Of a stretch of 64,000 nucleotides of DNA, positions 50,904 through 60,863 are shown piece after piece. Position numbers and translations under genes: made by a program. The notes beneath the pieces were generated by a model that saw nothing but the letters and a program-made list of their open reading frames with translations, made no database searches and had not been told where the DNA came from. The stretch comes from an uncultured Litoreibacter sp. GTDB lineage: Bacteria; Pseudomonadota; Alphaproteobacteria; Rhodobacterales; Rhodobacteraceae. The stretch is taken from positions 186,001 to 250,000 of the forward strand of contig CANMWQ010000001.1 in the NCBI GenBank assembly GCA_947501685.1. The letters are read 5' to 3'. The first letter of the stretch is position 1. Each line of letters starts with the position of its first letter.

Positions 50904-51661
50904 ATTTGGAAGCAGTACGCGCCATTTACATATTTGAAATGGCGCGGTTTTTCCGCACGTTGATGCAAAGCTTCATCTCGCCGGTGATCTCGACCTCGCT
51001 CTATTTTGTGGTCTTCGGCACCGCCATCGGATCACGCATAGACAGCGTGGAGGGCATCAGCTACGGCGCGTTCATCGTGCCGGGTCTGATCATGCTCAGT
51101 GTGATGACGCAGGCCACGGCCAACGCGTCTTTCGGCATCTATTTCCCCAAATTCATGGGCACGATCTACGAACTGCTCTCGGCCCCTGTCAGCTTCTTCG
51201 AGATTGTCATTGGCTATGTGGGTGCGGCGGCCACCAAAGCGCTGTTTATCGGCACCGTGATTTTTGTCACCGCGCATTTCTTTGTTGATCTGCCGGTGGT
51301 CCACCCGCTGGCCATGGTCGCGTTTCTGGTGCTGACCTGTATCAGCTTTGCGCTGCTGGGCTTTATCATCGGCATCTGGGCGCAGAATTTCGAGCAGTTG
51401 CAGCTGATCCCGCTCTTGGTCATCACGCCCTTGGTCTTCTTGGGAGGCTCGTTCTATTCGGTCTCCATGCTGCCGCCGGTTTGGCAAACGATCACCATGT
51501 TCAACCCGGTGGTTTACCTCATCTCCGGGTTCCGCTGGGCGTTCTTTGGCACGGCTGACGTGCCGATTGGCCTGAGCCTGTTTGCAATCTCGGTCTTCAC
51601 GGCGGGCTGCCTTGCGGTGATCTGGTGGATTTTCAAAACCGGCTACCGCATCAAGAGTTGA
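50900..51661 (+). CDS. ABC-2 type exporter permease (YadH-like)
   Basis: 253 residues with six hydrophobic segments in the ABC-2 membrane fold. [20 protein letters not shown] as the amphipathic connector, [20 protein letters not shown], and [20 protein letters not shown] before the last helices are typical. Start 50900 overlaps the ATPase stop, so subunits are made at matched levels. It pairs with the YadG-like ATPase to form a dimer-of-dimers exporter in the inner membrane. Confidence 0.92.
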   Translation: MNLEAVRAIYIFEMARFFRTLMQSFISPVISTSLYFVVFGTAIGSRIDSVEGISYGAFIVPGLIMLSVMTQATANASFGIYFPKFMGTIYELLSAPVSFFEIVIGYVGAAATKALFIGTVIFVTAHFFVDLPVVHPLAMVAFLVLTCISFALLGFIIGIWAQNFEQLQLIPLLVITPLVFLGGSFYSVSMLPPVWQTITMFNPVVYLISGFRWAFFGTADVPIGLSLFAISVFTAGCLAVIWWIFKTGYRIKS

Positions 51662-51720
51662 CTGCCCGTGAGGTCGAATTGGTATAGGGTAAAGACTCTA
51701 TAACCAAAAGCGAGACCCCC

Positions 51721-52194
51721 ATGATCAAAGCCCTGACCCCCCGCGGATTTTTGATGTTGATGCTTGGCGGCGCGCTGGCGACTATTGCCTTCGAGCTTTA
51801 CGGCGAGGTCGTGAGCCCAAGTCTGGGCGGCTCGCGTCTGGCGCCAGTGCCTTTGGCAGGGTCGGTCTTTCGCGCAATCGCGGGCTACGGGTCCAAAGAA
51901 ATGGCGGTGCTTTTGCACTACATCGCCGGCGTCATCGGCTACCCGCTGGGCTTCGCGCTGGTGGCGCGCCCGCTTTGGCAGAAGATCGCACCGCGCATGC
52001 CGTGGTGGGCTGTCGCTGTTGCATTTGGCTGCGTGCAATGGGTGTTCGCACTTTACATCATGGCGCATCTGATCGCGGGCCAGCCGCCGTTTCTGGGCTT
52101 CACCGGCATCACTTGGGCAGCTCTTTACGGCCATATCATTTACGCATTTGTGGCCATCGGGGTCGGCCATCACTACGCGTTGTCGCGGCGCTAG
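51721..52194 (+). CDS. Hypothetical four-segment membrane protein
   Basis: 157 residues with four membrane helices (about 8-28, 60-80, 92-114 and 125-150), Gly-rich loops and His/Tyr near the membrane (LLHYIAGVIGYPLGFALVAR, then GHIIYAFVAIGVGHHYAL). The spacing of the His residues could bind haem or metal, but this is only a suggestion. Begins 59 bases after the exporter genes with its own leader; ends convergently with the esterase gene, sharing four bases. Family not recognised. Confidence 0.7.
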   Translation: MIKALTPRGFLMLMLGGALATIAFELYGEVVSPSLGGSRLAPVPLAGSVFRAIAGYGSKEMAVLLHYIAGVIGYPLGFALVARPLWQKIAPRMPWWAVAVAFGCVQWVFALYIMAHLIAGQPPFLGFTGITWAALYGHIIYAFVAIGVGHHYALSRR

Positions 52195-52988
52195 GAGCCT
52201 GCCTCCAGCAGCTCATCGAGCTGTTTGGCGAACCACCCGCGCGGGATGAAATGCCCGCGGGGATGTTGATCAAACACAACCTTGCCAGCCGCGCAATTGT
52301 CCCAGACAGTTCGCGAGAATTGGTCCTTGTCGGTGGTAGCGTAGCTGTCCGTGCCGGTGGGCTCCGCGCAACCAAGCGTGCGTCGCCAAAGCGCCACAGG
52401 GTAAAGCGCGTCGCCATCGGGGCCAAAAGGATAATCCAGCACAGTGTCGCGCAGCCCATGGGTGTGGCGCACTTCGGCGGGCATGGTCTCGCAGGTCTCG
52501 TCCTGATCCAACGTGCCGGAGACGGCTAGAAGCGCACGCACGTCAGCGCCGTTCTCGCAGGCATAGCGCCAAGCCATGGCCGACCCCCACGAATAGCCTG
52601 AGACAAAAATTTGGCTGCGGTCGATCGGGTAGCGCTTAGCAGCGTCCTCTATCACGGCGGCGGCGAAATCCGTGTCAGGGCTGCCGGGGTTCCAGAAATC
52701 CCAGGATTTGCCCAATCCATTCGGGGCCAGCAACAGCACGCCGCGCTTGCGCGTGGCCCCGGAGATGCGTCCATGTTTGACGATCAGCGTGCCCTGCCGC
52801 GCCCAGCCGTGAAAATGCAGCATCACTGGCATCGGCGTCACGCCGTCCCAATCATCAGGCACCTTTACATGGTAGGAGCGGTCCCCCAACTGGCAGGGGG
52901 TCTGGTCAACGCAGTCGGGCGCGGCCATGGCAAGACGCGGGACCGCCGAACAGAGCGCAAGGGCGATAAGAGTTGCAATGGCGCGCAC
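52191..52988 (-). CDS. Secreted polyhydroxybutyrate-depolymerase-like / LpqC-type esterase
   Basis: 265 residues. N-terminal signal peptide (RAIATLIALALCSAVPRLAM, cleavage near AAPDC) and Cys residues typical of exported proteins. The alpha/beta hydrolase core has MLHFHGWARQG (oxyanion), GYSWGSAMAWRYACENGADV with the nucleophile Ser (about 131) and GHFIPRGWFAKQLDE with the catalytic His at the end. Relatives hydrolyse short polyesters or feruloyl esters outside the cytoplasm. No signal of operon partners. Confidence 0.85.
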   Translation of the reverse strand: MRAIATLIALALCSAVPRLAMAAPDCVDQTPCQLGDRSYHVKVPDDWDGVTPMPVMLHFHGWARQGTLIVKHGRISGATRKRGVLLLAPNGLGKSWDFWNPGSPDTDFAAAVIEDAAKRYPIDRSQIFVSGYSWGSAMAWRYACENGADVRALLAVSGTLDQDETCETMPAEVRHTHGLRDTVLDYPFGPDGDALYPVALWRRTLGCAEPTGTDSYATTDKDQFSRTVWDNCAAGKVVFDQHPRGHFIPRGWFAKQLDELLEAGS

Positions 52989-53073
52989 AGCGGGCCTCCT
53001 TCTGGCGTGTTTGTGCCAGACTTACCGCAGCCCGTGGCAAAGTTGATCTCACATATCCGTCAGCGGCTCAGGC

Positions 53074-56000
53074 TCAGGTGTCAGGCGGCCTGATGGTGAT
53101 GGAGCCGAAATAGTTGGTTACCACCCCGTCACTGTTATTTGTGGAGGACATGCTGACCGTCATGATATGTTTGCGCCCGTCGCCCGTGGTGATCTTGAAG
53201 TCGTCCTGATACGGTGCCCCGGTGCTGAGCGTGTTCTGGCGATGCTTCAAGAAGCGAGCCTGATCCTCCGGCGCGACCATCGAATGTATCAGCTTGAAAG
53301 TCGCCACCTTGCGCGGATCAACCCGAAGCAAGCGGTAGTTGCTTGGGCTCCAATAGGCCGTGTCGGTCAACACGTCATAAGAGAAAAAGCCAATGTCCTG
53401 ATGGTCAACAAGCACCTCCAACTCGGAGGCGCGGGTCTCGAAGGCCTTCTCAATGGTGATGTCGCGGAAAGATCCGACAAGGGACGCGGGCTCGCCCTCA
53501 GGCCCTTCGACAATATCGGCGAGTGCTTGTACCCATAGCGTGCTGCCATCAGGGCGCAGCAACCGCGCTCTGAACGAATAGCCGCGCTTTTCTGAAAGGG
53601 CCTTTTCGACCAATGTCTGCACCATCTCCCGGTCGTCAGGATGATAGGCATTGATCCCGTCTTCCAGCGCTGGCGAGCCTTCTTCAGGTCGCATGCCGTG
53701 AATTTCAAAGACTTTGTCCGACCAATGCATTGTCTGGCTGACAAGGTCGACGCGCCAATAGCCTGTGTTGCCGAGGGTTTCGACCAACCTCAAGGAGTTG
53801 TTGGAAATATCAAGCACCCGTGTCGCCTGCACGATATCGGTCACGTCATTTGCCAGCACAACGACATTGAGCGACCCGCTGGTCGGGTCCGTATAGGCGT
53901 GCCGCATACCCGCGAGCCAAACGGCCTTGCCATCTGCCGTCGTAAGTTGGAACGCCTTTTCCTGCTTTTCACCCTGAACCAGCCGATGCAGGCCACCCTC
54001 CGGATCAATTTCTGTCTTGCTCAGAACGTCGTCCACGACCTCCCCGAGAAGTTCTGCATGGGGAGCTCCCAAAAGCTGCGCCATCCGTGCGCTGACACGG
54101 GTAATGACGCCTGCCTCGTTATGTTGAAGCAGGTAGATGGGGGCTTTGGTCAGAAGCTGCTGCAATTCCGCGGCCAGCGACTGGGTGATGGGCGAGCGCA
54201 GGAAGACCAACGTGGTCCCAATCATCTGCCCGACCTCACCCGCGAAAGGCGCGCATTGCAACGTGTAAGGCCCGCTATCGGTCTGGAAGTCATGGGTGAC
54301 AGGCACGCCCAATTGCAACGCCTCGTTGCAGATCTCCACCAAGCGGGGGAAGCCATCCGGCAGGTTGATCTGGCTCAAATGCGGATTGCGCAGTGGGTTT
54401 GATATGCCAAAGAGCTGCATGGCAGATTTGGAGGCGCGTGCGACTTGCAGCGCGTTGTCGAGCACTAGGAGCGGGACCGGCACATTGCCCAGAAGCGAGC
54501 CCAGCTCGGCATTCAGACCCATCAGTTCGGAAGAGTTGACCTGCAACTCTTCATTCACCGTGATCAGCTCCTCATTGGTCGATTGCAGTTCTTCGTTGGA
54601 GGTCTCCAACTCCTCATTGGTGGCCTGAAGTTCTTCATTGGTCGATTGCAGCTCTTCGTTGAGGGCTTGCAGCTCTTCGTTCGACGTTTCCAGCTCTTCG
54701 ATGGTTTGCTGCAAAGCCTCTCGGGTGGTGGCGAGCTCTTGGTCCAGTTCCCGCAGATGCGCGTCGGTCATCTCGATGGCGGGTGTGTCGGAATTGGCCG
54801 GCAGCTTGGCGAAATCGTCCTCGGACCAGGAGTTGATGACGATCAACGCAAGATTTTCGTCAAGTGACGGCACCTGAATAGGGATCACCTCAAGGCGGAC
54901 CATCCGGGTCTCCGCCCCGATTTCAAGCGGGTGTTTGGCCCCCACGCGGCGCTGGTTGTGTTTCAGCGACAAGGTGACAAGGCTGCGGGCCTCTTCGCGA
55001 AAGGGCGATTTCAGCAGGCTCAGCTGCAAATTCAGCGCCGTGTTCTCGGACAGATTCACAAAGGGGGTGATGTCACCATAGACGCGCAGAAAGCTGTGAT
55101 CGCCGGACACCAGAATGGAGTTCTCCCCAAGCGAGCGGGCCAATGCGTCGAACATAAGCCGCTCGGCCTTGACCGCAGGCTCTGTCGGGGGCGGGCCGAT
55201 TGTACGCGCGGCGCGGGATGCGGAGGGTTTCCACGTGCCTGGAAAGGCTTTGACATTGGCCGGGTCCGTCTTGCGCAGCACGCGTTTACGAAAAATATGC
55301 GGCTTGCCGTCGGCTTCCAGAAACAACTGATCCGACCCAGCAACGGTTTCGGCGGTGCCCACAAAGAGATAGGCCCGCTCCTTCATGGCGTAGTGCAGCC
55401 TTGAGAAAACCTTGCTCTGCAACTTGGCGTTGAAATAGATCAGCAGGTTGCGGCAGCAGATCATGTCCATGTGCAAGAACGGAGGGTCCTGACAGAGGTT
55501 ATGATCCGAAAACAGAACCACCGAGCGCAGCGCCTCAATCACGCGGACGCCTTCTGATTGCTGGATGAAGTATTTGTCGGCCAGGTTCTTTGGCACGTCC
55601 AGCAAAGCGCCTTGCGAATATTGCCCGCGTCGCGCGTAATCCAGCGCGCCTCGGTCAATGTCAGTCGCAAAGATCTGCGTCTTGGACTGCACCAGCTGCG
55701 CGGCGCCTCCCATCGCCTCGGCCAGCAGCATCGCGATGGAATATACCTCCTCGCCGGTGGCGCAGCCGGCCACCCAGATGCGCAGCGGCCGCCCGTCACG
55801 GCCATCGGCGAGCTCTTGGATATAAGGTTTGAGGCCGGAAAACTCGGTGCCGTCGCGGAAAAACCGCGTCACGGAGATCAGCAGGTCCTTAAACAGCGCA
55901 TCCACCTCGGCGGGCTCGTTGCGGCAATGGATCACGTAGTCTTCCACCGTCGGTATCCCCAAGGCGGTCATCCGGCGGTCAATCCGGCGCAAAACTGTAG

Positions 56001-56703
56001 ATTGCTTATATTCGCGAAAATCAACACGGGTGCGGGCCAGCACGATCTGCAAGATGCTCGACACCGGCGAGACGTCACCGTGATCGGTCCGGAACTGATC
56101 CAAACTGCGCGGGGCGGCCAGAATTTTCTTGAGATGGGTGCCTATATCGCTGGGCCGCAACACAAGGTCCACGCAGCCCGTTTCAATCGCCGCGTTCGGC
56201 ATGCCGTCATATTTCGCCGTTGCATCGTCTTGGGCAATGGTGATCCCGCCCGCCTCGCGCACGGCTTGCACCCCGTAGGCCCCATCTGACCCGGTACCCG
56301 ACAAGATGATCCCAAGCGAGCGGTCGCCGCGCTCTTCGGCGAGGCTGGTCAGAAAACGGTCAACGGAGGGCTTGGGCTTACCCAGATCGTTGCTGGGTGG
56401 CAGCAGCCGCAGCTTGCCGTCTTTCATGATCACATCCGCTTTGGGCGGGGTGACATAAATCACATTGGGCTCGGGCGTCATTTCATCGACGATGTCGACA
56501 ACATCTAGGTCCGTCTCGCTGGCGATAAGGCTGGTCATCATGCTTTTGTGCTGCGGCGACATATGCTGCACAATGACGTAGGCGCACCCATTGTCGAGCG
56601 GCAGGTGCGTCGCCAATTCGCGGATCGCCTCAAGCCCACCGGCCGATGAACCCACACCCACAACGACCGGCAGGTCGCTTTGTACCTTATCATTTTCAGT
56701 CAT
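53074..56703 (-). CDS. CheB-CheR-PAS hybrid signalling protein
   Basis: 1209 residues. Residues about 10-195 form a CheB methylesterase domain (VGSSAGGLEAI with the nucleophile Ser, VQHMSPQHKS with His and LSGTGSDGAYG with Asp). Residues about 210-480 form a CheR methyltransferase with RIWVAGCATGEEVYSIAMLL for SAM. Residues about 660-722 form a coiled coil of repeated EELxxxNEEL units. At least three PAS domains follow, each with PAC-like ends (SLVGSFRDITIEKAFETRAS). No histidine-kinase or output domain is present at the C-terminus. Such hybrids are known but poorly understood; no chemotaxis cluster is in the window. Divergent from an unknown gene. Confidence 0.92.
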   Translation of the reverse strand: MTENDKVQSDLPVVVGVGSSAGGLEAIRELATHLPLDNGCAYVIVQHMSPQHKSMMTSLIASETDLDVVDIVDEMTPEPNVIYVTPPKADVIMKDGKLRLLPPSNDLGKPKPSVDRFLTSLAEERGDRSLGIILSGTGSDGAYGVQAVREAGGITIAQDDATAKYDGMPNAAIETGCVDLVLRPSDIGTHLKKILAAPRSLDQFRTDHGDVSPVSSILQIVLARTRVDFREYKQSTVLRRIDRRMTALGIPTVEDYVIHCRNEPAEVDALFKDLLISVTRFFRDGTEFSGLKPYIQELADGRDGRPLRIWVAGCATGEEVYSIAMLLAEAMGGAAQLVQSKTQIFATDIDRGALDYARRGQYSQGALLDVPKNLADKYFIQQSEGVRVIEALRSVVLFSDHNLCQDPPFLHMDMICCRNLLIYFNAKLQSKVFSRLHYAMKERAYLFVGTAETVAGSDQLFLEADGKPHIFRKRVLRKTDPANVKAFPGTWKPSASRAARTIGPPPTEPAVKAERLMFDALARSLGENSILVSGDHSFLRVYGDITPFVNLSENTALNLQLSLLKSPFREEARSLVTLSLKHNQRRVGAKHPLEIGAETRMVRLEVIPIQVPSLDENLALIVINSWSEDDFAKLPANSDTPAIEMTDAHLRELDQELATTREALQQTIEELETSNEELQALNEELQSTNEELQATNEELETSNEELQSTNEELITVNEELQVNSSELMGLNAELGSLLGNVPVPLLVLDNALQVARASKSAMQLFGISNPLRNPHLSQINLPDGFPRLVEICNEALQLGVPVTHDFQTDSGPYTLQCAPFAGEVGQMIGTTLVFLRSPITQSLAAELQQLLTKAPIYLLQHNEAGVITRVSARMAQLLGAPHAELLGEVVDDVLSKTEIDPEGGLHRLVQGEKQEKAFQLTTADGKAVWLAGMRHAYTDPTSGSLNVVVLANDVTDIVQATRVLDISNNSLRLVETLGNTGYWRVDLVSQTMHWSDKVFEIHGMRPEEGSPALEDGINAYHPDDREMVQTLVEKALSEKRGYSFRARLLRPDGSTLWVQALADIVEGPEGEPASLVGSFRDITIEKAFETRASELEVLVDHQDIGFFSYDVLTDTAYWSPSNYRLLRVDPRKVATFKLIHSMVAPEDQARFLKHRQNTLSTGAPYQDDFKITTGDGRKHIMTVSMSSTNNSDGVVTNYFGSITIRPPDT

Positions 56704-56908
56704 CGAATGCCTTGTCGAGCCAAACGGCTCAAAATGTACTTACCGGTTAAATGCCTTCCCTTATTTTGACGCTAGCGCTTAAGGCGGGCAAAAACAAATG
56801 CGAACTACGCGGCTTAGACATCGCCCAAATTTGTAAACGATTTGTTAATAAAGTTTGCCTAAGAGTAAACGCCGGGGAAAGTGAGTGATACGAGAACTGG
56901 GGAATATA

Positions 56909-57583
56909 ATGTCTGCCGACCACGCACTTGAAACCACCGAAAGCGACCACTTCGTTGTTCACGTCGTCCGTGGCAAAAACGCCGAGATACGCGTCAGCTC
57001 AGTGGAGTTGATGCAGCCTGACATGCGCAACCGATACTCCTTTCGCACCCCTCGCGCCCTTAACGAGCTGTTCGTCAAGGAACTGGCCGACGCGCTTGAT
57101 AGCGCCTTGAGGCGGTTCGAGCGCGACGCCCGCATCCTGTCCATGCCTGATTTCAGGGTACAGGTGCCCGGATTGGTCCTTGGCGGACTGCGACTATTGT
57201 CCACTCGGCTTGAAGACGGCACCGATGCGATCATGGTGCGCGTGCGCGAATATGTAGGGTCCATCAAGTCGGCTTTTCGCTTCGACCACGCAATGTCTTT
57301 GGAAAGTTCTTGCGTGCGCGAGCGCATCGCCGTCGAGGTTCTCAAGGATATCGTGAACCCGCTACTCGACATCCTTTCGATTGCCAAAGAAGCCCCGCCG
57401 GAGGTGTTGCGCAGCAATTCAGATGCGCTAAACCGCCAACTGCGCCGTATGGGCGCGCGGCAGGAAGAGCTGAGTTTCTACACCGGGATGCTGCAACGCT
57501 ACATTGCGGGGTGCCGCGAGGATGCGGAAAACAATCGCCTGCCGGGCCCTGCGGAGAACAGGCGGCTGTTCAGCGGGCATTAG
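56909..57583 (+). CDS. Unknown 224-residue protein divergent from the CheB-CheR hybrid
   Basis: No family recognised; no membrane or signal sequence. The first half has beta-like blocks (FVVHVVRGKNAEIRVSSVEL), the middle LVLGGLRLLSTRLEDGTDAI, and the second half is helical (VRERIAVEVLKDIVNPLLDI, then REDAENNRLPGPAENRRLF). A GGGGAA lies 7 bases before the ATG at 56909; GTG 56885 would add eight residues and is rejected. It shares a 205-base control region with the CheB-CheR-PAS gene and so may act in the same signalling path (position only). Confidence 0.65.
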   Translation: MSADHALETTESDHFVVHVVRGKNAEIRVSSVELMQPDMRNRYSFRTPRALNELFVKELADALDSALRRFERDARILSMPDFRVQVPGLVLGGLRLLSTRLEDGTDAIMVRVREYVGSIKSAFRFDHAMSLESSCVRERIAVEVLKDIVNPLLDILSIAKEAPPEVLRSNSDALNRQLRRMGARQEELSFYTGMLQRYIAGCREDAENNRLPGPAENRRLFSGH

Positions 57584-57589
57584 CGTCGG

Positions 57590-58579
57590 TCAAACAACAC
57601 CCGTCTGCAACAAGATTTGCCGCCAAATGGCGGTCTCGTCGATCAGGCTCCACTCGCGTCGCAGCCCGTTTGCGCCAAACTCCGCATGGGTGATACCCAT
57701 CACATGCACCGGCACCCCCGTCGGTTTGCCAAACCTGCCCCACCCGTCATGGAGCCCGTCCAATGACCAACGCACCGCGGCACGAGGCGGCAAACCGGGG
57801 TCGTCGCGCCCGATCCGGTGGTGAATCGTAAAGCGCGCCGACGGAAAGGACGCACGTAAAGGCAGCCAAAACCGGTCCGCGCCGCCATGGCCGTAAGCGG
57901 TGACATGACCCGGATAGTGCAGCGTGGCCGCGCGGTCATAGCAGGCCGGGATCGCCGAGAAATCCGCTTGCATCATGCGTTCCAGCAAGGCCGCAAGCGC
58001 CGCGCCGCTCTCGTGATCATTGCCTTGGCCCTGATAGGGCCCATCAACATCGAGCGCGGGCGTGAAGGGCGGCACACAATGATCCGGCCCGCCTTCGCGG
58101 GCAATCTGCGAGCGGGTCCAGCTTTTGATGTCGCCGCCCATTTGCAGCACAATTGCCGCCTGATCCCGCACCAGCCATTCGTCCTGCACGGCGTTCCGGG
58201 AGCAGTAGCAATCCGCCAAAATACGGTATGTCAACGTCCGCCCGGTTGGAGCGCCATAGGCCCCCGCGCCAGTATGGGTGGCGGTGCAGATCAGCCGATG
58301 CGACGACAAAAAGCCGCCTGGTGCTGCAGACCAGATCACGTCCTCGCCGGGAAGCTGGCGGTCCGGAAACTCCGCCAGCGTCGCCATGGTTGCCGCGATG
58401 ATCCCGTCATTGCCCTGCACTATGCTGGCCGGAGAGCGCACGATGAGCCCATCCGCGTAATATTTCTTGAGCGTGCCGATCTGGCGCTCCTCCCAGATCT
58501 CGGAGGTGATGCCATTGATGTAATGCGGCACGTTTTGCCATTTGGGGTCAAACCCGTCCAACTCAGCGCCGCGCATCAT
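57590..58579 (-). CDS. SnoaL-like (ester cyclase / NTF2-fold) protein, tandem domains
   Basis: 329 residues, two NTF2-like units. The first spans about 25-165 ([20 protein letters not shown], then [15 protein letters not shown]) and the second about 195-320 ([40 protein letters not shown]). The family catalyses cyclisation or hydrolysis of varied substrates, so a reaction cannot be named. Start MMRGAELDG is chosen because AGGAG is 5 bases before it; an earlier ATG at 58606 has none. It overlaps the end of truA by 17 bases on the same strand and may be coupled to it. Confidence 0.8.
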   Translation of the reverse strand: MMRGAELDGFDPKWQNVPHYINGITSEIWEERQIGTLKKYYADGLIVRSPASIVQGNDGIIAATMATLAEFPDRQLPGEDVIWSAAPGGFLSSHRLICTATHTGAGAYGAPTGRTLTYRILADCYCSRNAVQDEWLVRDQAAIVLQMGGDIKSWTRSQIAREGGPDHCVPPFTPALDVDGPYQGQGNDHESGAALAALLERMMQADFSAIPACYDRAATLHYPGHVTAYGHGGADRFWLPLRASFPSARFTIHHRIGRDDPGLPPRAAVRWSLDGLHDGWGRFGKPTGVPVHVMGITHAEFGANGLRREWSLIDETAIWRQILLQTGVV

Positions 58580-59351
58580 GCTCTCCTGTGAACGGGTCGT
58601 GGTCATAGTGCACGTGGCTCAGATACAGCCCCTGAGGCGGGCAAACCGGCCCACACGCCGCGCGGTCACGCGCATCAAGGGCGCGTTGCATTTGGGCGGG
58701 CTCCCATGTGCCTGCGCCGACTTGGACCAGCGAACCGACAAAGCTGCGAATTTGGTTGTGCAGAAAGGACCGCGCCCGAAAGTGGAACATGTAGTCGGTC
58801 CCGTAAGGGCGCGGCGCGCTTTCGATCCGGGCCTCATCGAGCGTTTTGACCGGGTTAGCCGCCTGACAGATGGTCGAGCGGAAGGTTGTGAAATCATGCT
58901 TGCCGATCAGGATTTGGGCGGCCTGCTGCATCGCGTCCAGATCGAGAAGGTAGTTGATCTGCCAAACGAGCCCGCGCTCATGGGCCAGCGGGGCGCGGCG
59001 CGAGACCAGCCGAAACAGGTAGCGCCGCTCTGTTGCTGAAAATCTGGCATGCCAGTCCGCAGGCACCAAAGCCGCCTCCAAGATCGCAACAGGATGGGGC
59101 TTGAGATGGTAGTTCAGCGCCTCGCTCAGACGAAACGGCTCCCAGTCGCGCTGCAAATCAGCATGCGCAACCTGCCCGCTGGCATGAACGCCCGTATCCG
59201 TGCGCCCCGCCGCCGCGATCGTCTCGAAACCGGGCTCAAGCTTGCGAATGGCATCCTCGATTGCGCCTTGCACCGTGGGCTGTCCGGGCTGGCGCTGCCA
59301 CCCGTTGAAAGGCGCGCCGCTATACTCAATTTTGAACGCATATCTGGGCAT
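58563..59351 (-). CDS. truA: tRNA pseudouridine(38-40) synthase
   Basis: Isomerises uridines 38-40 in the anticodon arm. 262 residues: [20 protein letters not shown] at the start, the catalytic Asp in [32 protein letters not shown], and [20 protein letters not shown] towards the end. All TruA blocks are present at normal spacing. Divergent from the ycjX-like gene with about 95 bases between. Confidence 0.96.
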   Translation of the reverse strand: MPRYAFKIEYSGAPFNGWQRQPGQPTVQGAIEDAIRKLEPGFETIAAAGRTDTGVHASGQVAHADLQRDWEPFRLSEALNYHLKPHPVAILEAALVPADWHARFSATERRYLFRLVSRRAPLAHERGLVWQINYLLDLDAMQQAAQILIGKHDFTTFRSTICQAANPVKTLDEARIESAPRPYGTDYMFHFRARSFLHNQIRSFVGSLVQVGAGTWEPAQMQRALDARDRAACGPVCPPQGLYLSHVHYDHDPFTGEHDARR

Positions 59352-59447
59352 AATGACCGAGTAGCGCGAAGTTTCCCCGAAACCAAGCCCCTACACAGAG
59401 GCGGGCGGGCGTCTTATGTAGGTCCAGCAGGCAAGGAAAGTGACGCA

Positions 59448-60863
59448 GTGATTATTAACGATATTGTCGATGGCGTGGCCCGCCGGATCGAAGACGCGGC
59501 GGGCTCGGTGACAGGTGTGTTCGAGCCGACCATCCGGCTTGGCGTGACCGGGTTGAGCCGCGCGGGCAAAACCGTGTTCATCACCTCGCTGATTGCAAAT
59601 TTGATGGATCGCGGGCGCATGGGGCAATTACAAGGCGCGGCGCATGGCAACATCAAATCCGCCTATCTGCGCCCGCAGCCTGACGACACCATTGCCCGGT
59701 TCGAGTATGAGACCCATCTGGCCGCAATGACCGGGCCCGAACCACATTGGCCTGAGTCGACCCGCACCATTTCAGAGCTGCGCCTGTCGCTGAAAGTCCA
59801 GCCCGGCGGGTTGATCGGCACGTTTTCAGGCCCGCGCACGGTGCATCTGGATATCGTGGATTACCCCGGCGAGTGGTTGCTGGATTTGGCGCTGATTGAG
59901 AAATCCTATGCGGAATGGTCCGCGGAAAGCCTTGCGCGCGCGCGGACCCGTGACGCCTCCGCCGCCTATCTCAATCATGTGGCCGAGGTGGACACCCAAG
60001 CCAAGCTGCAAGAGCCTGTCGCCGCAGAGCTGGCGGCGATCTACACCAGCTATCTGCACGATATTCGCGAGGCAGGGTTCTCTGACGCCACGCCGGGGCG
60101 GTTCCTGTTGCCGGGCGAGCTGGAGGGGTCCCCGGTTTTAACCTTTGCCCCTTTGCCAACACCCGACGCGCAGCCACGAAATTCGCTATACCGCGAATTT
60201 GAGCGGCGCTATGAAGCCTACAAATCCAAAGTCGTGAAGCCCTTCTTTCGCGACCATTTCAGCCGTATTGACCGCCAAGTCGTGCTGGTCGATGCACTTG
60301 GCGCAATCCATGCCGGGCCGCAGGCGCTTGACGCGCTCCGCCAATCCATGGCCGATATTCTCGGCGCATTTCGTCCCGGCCACAGCAGCTGGTTGGGTTC
60401 GATCCTGTTTGGCAAGAAGGTGGAGAAAATCCTCTTCGCAGCAACTAAGGCGGATCATCTGCACCACGCACAACACGGGGCTCTGACGGCCATAATGGAG
60501 GCGCTTTTGCGCGAGGCCCGCGACCGGGCAGATTTCGCAGGGGCCGCAACCTCCGCCATGTCCATCGCTGCACTGCGGGCCACGATCGAGACGCAGATGC
60601 CGCATGAGGGCGAGACGCTCGACGTGGTGCAGGGCCGGTTACTGTCCACCGGGAAACAGGCCGCCTTCTACCCCGGTGCCTTGCCGTCCGATCCGTCAAA
60701 ATTGCTCAACCCGGCCCGCGACGGGGAGGAAAAATGGCTGGACGCGGATTATTCCGTGATGGCCTTCGCACCGGCAGAGATAGAGCTACAACCGGGCGAG
60801 GGGCCGCCTCATATTCGGCTGGATAAGGCGGCTGAGTTTTTGATCGGGGACAGGTTGACATGA
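59448..60863 (+). CDS. ycjX: YcjX-like P-loop protein (DUF463)
   Basis: 471 residues. P-loop GLSRAGKTVFITSLIANL (about 35-52), then VHLDIVDYPGEWLLDLAL with a switch-like DYPGEW, and VLVDALGAIHAGPQALDALR and FAATKADHLHH as later nucleotide-fold elements. These identify the YcjX/DUF463 family of GTPase-like proteins, linked to envelope stress in enterobacteria. GTG 59448 has AAGGAAAG upstream; the frame is open further back through truA's promoter but that part is not coding-like. Overlaps the next gene by ATGA. Confidence 0.88.
   Translation: MIINDIVDGVARRIEDAAGSVTGVFEPTIRLGVTGLSRAGKTVFITSLIANLMDRGRMGQLQGAAHGNIKSAYLRPQPDDTIARFEYETHLAAMTGPEPHWPESTRTISELRLSLKVQPGGLIGTFSGPRTVHLDIVDYPGEWLLDLALIEKSYAEWSAESLARARTRDASAAYLNHVAEVDTQAKLQEPVAAELAAIYTSYLHDIREAGFSDATPGRFLLPGELEGSPVLTFAPLPTPDAQPRNSLYREFERRYEAYKSKVVKPFFRDHFSRIDRQVVLVDALGAIHAGPQALDALRQSMADILGAFRPGHSSWLGSILFGKKVEKILFAATKADHLHHAQHGALTAIMEALLREARDRADFAGAATSAMSIAALRATIETQMPHEGETLDVVQGRLLSTGKQAAFYPGALPSDPSKLLNPARDGEEKWLDADYSVMAFAPAEIELQPGEGPPHIRLDKAAEFLIGDRLT

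Noticed and set aside
54541-54720. Regularly repeated sequence considered as a CRISPR-like or tandem DNA repeat.
   Set aside because: The repeats are in frame and encode the EELxxxNEEL coiled coil of the CheB-CheR-PAS protein; there are no spacers.
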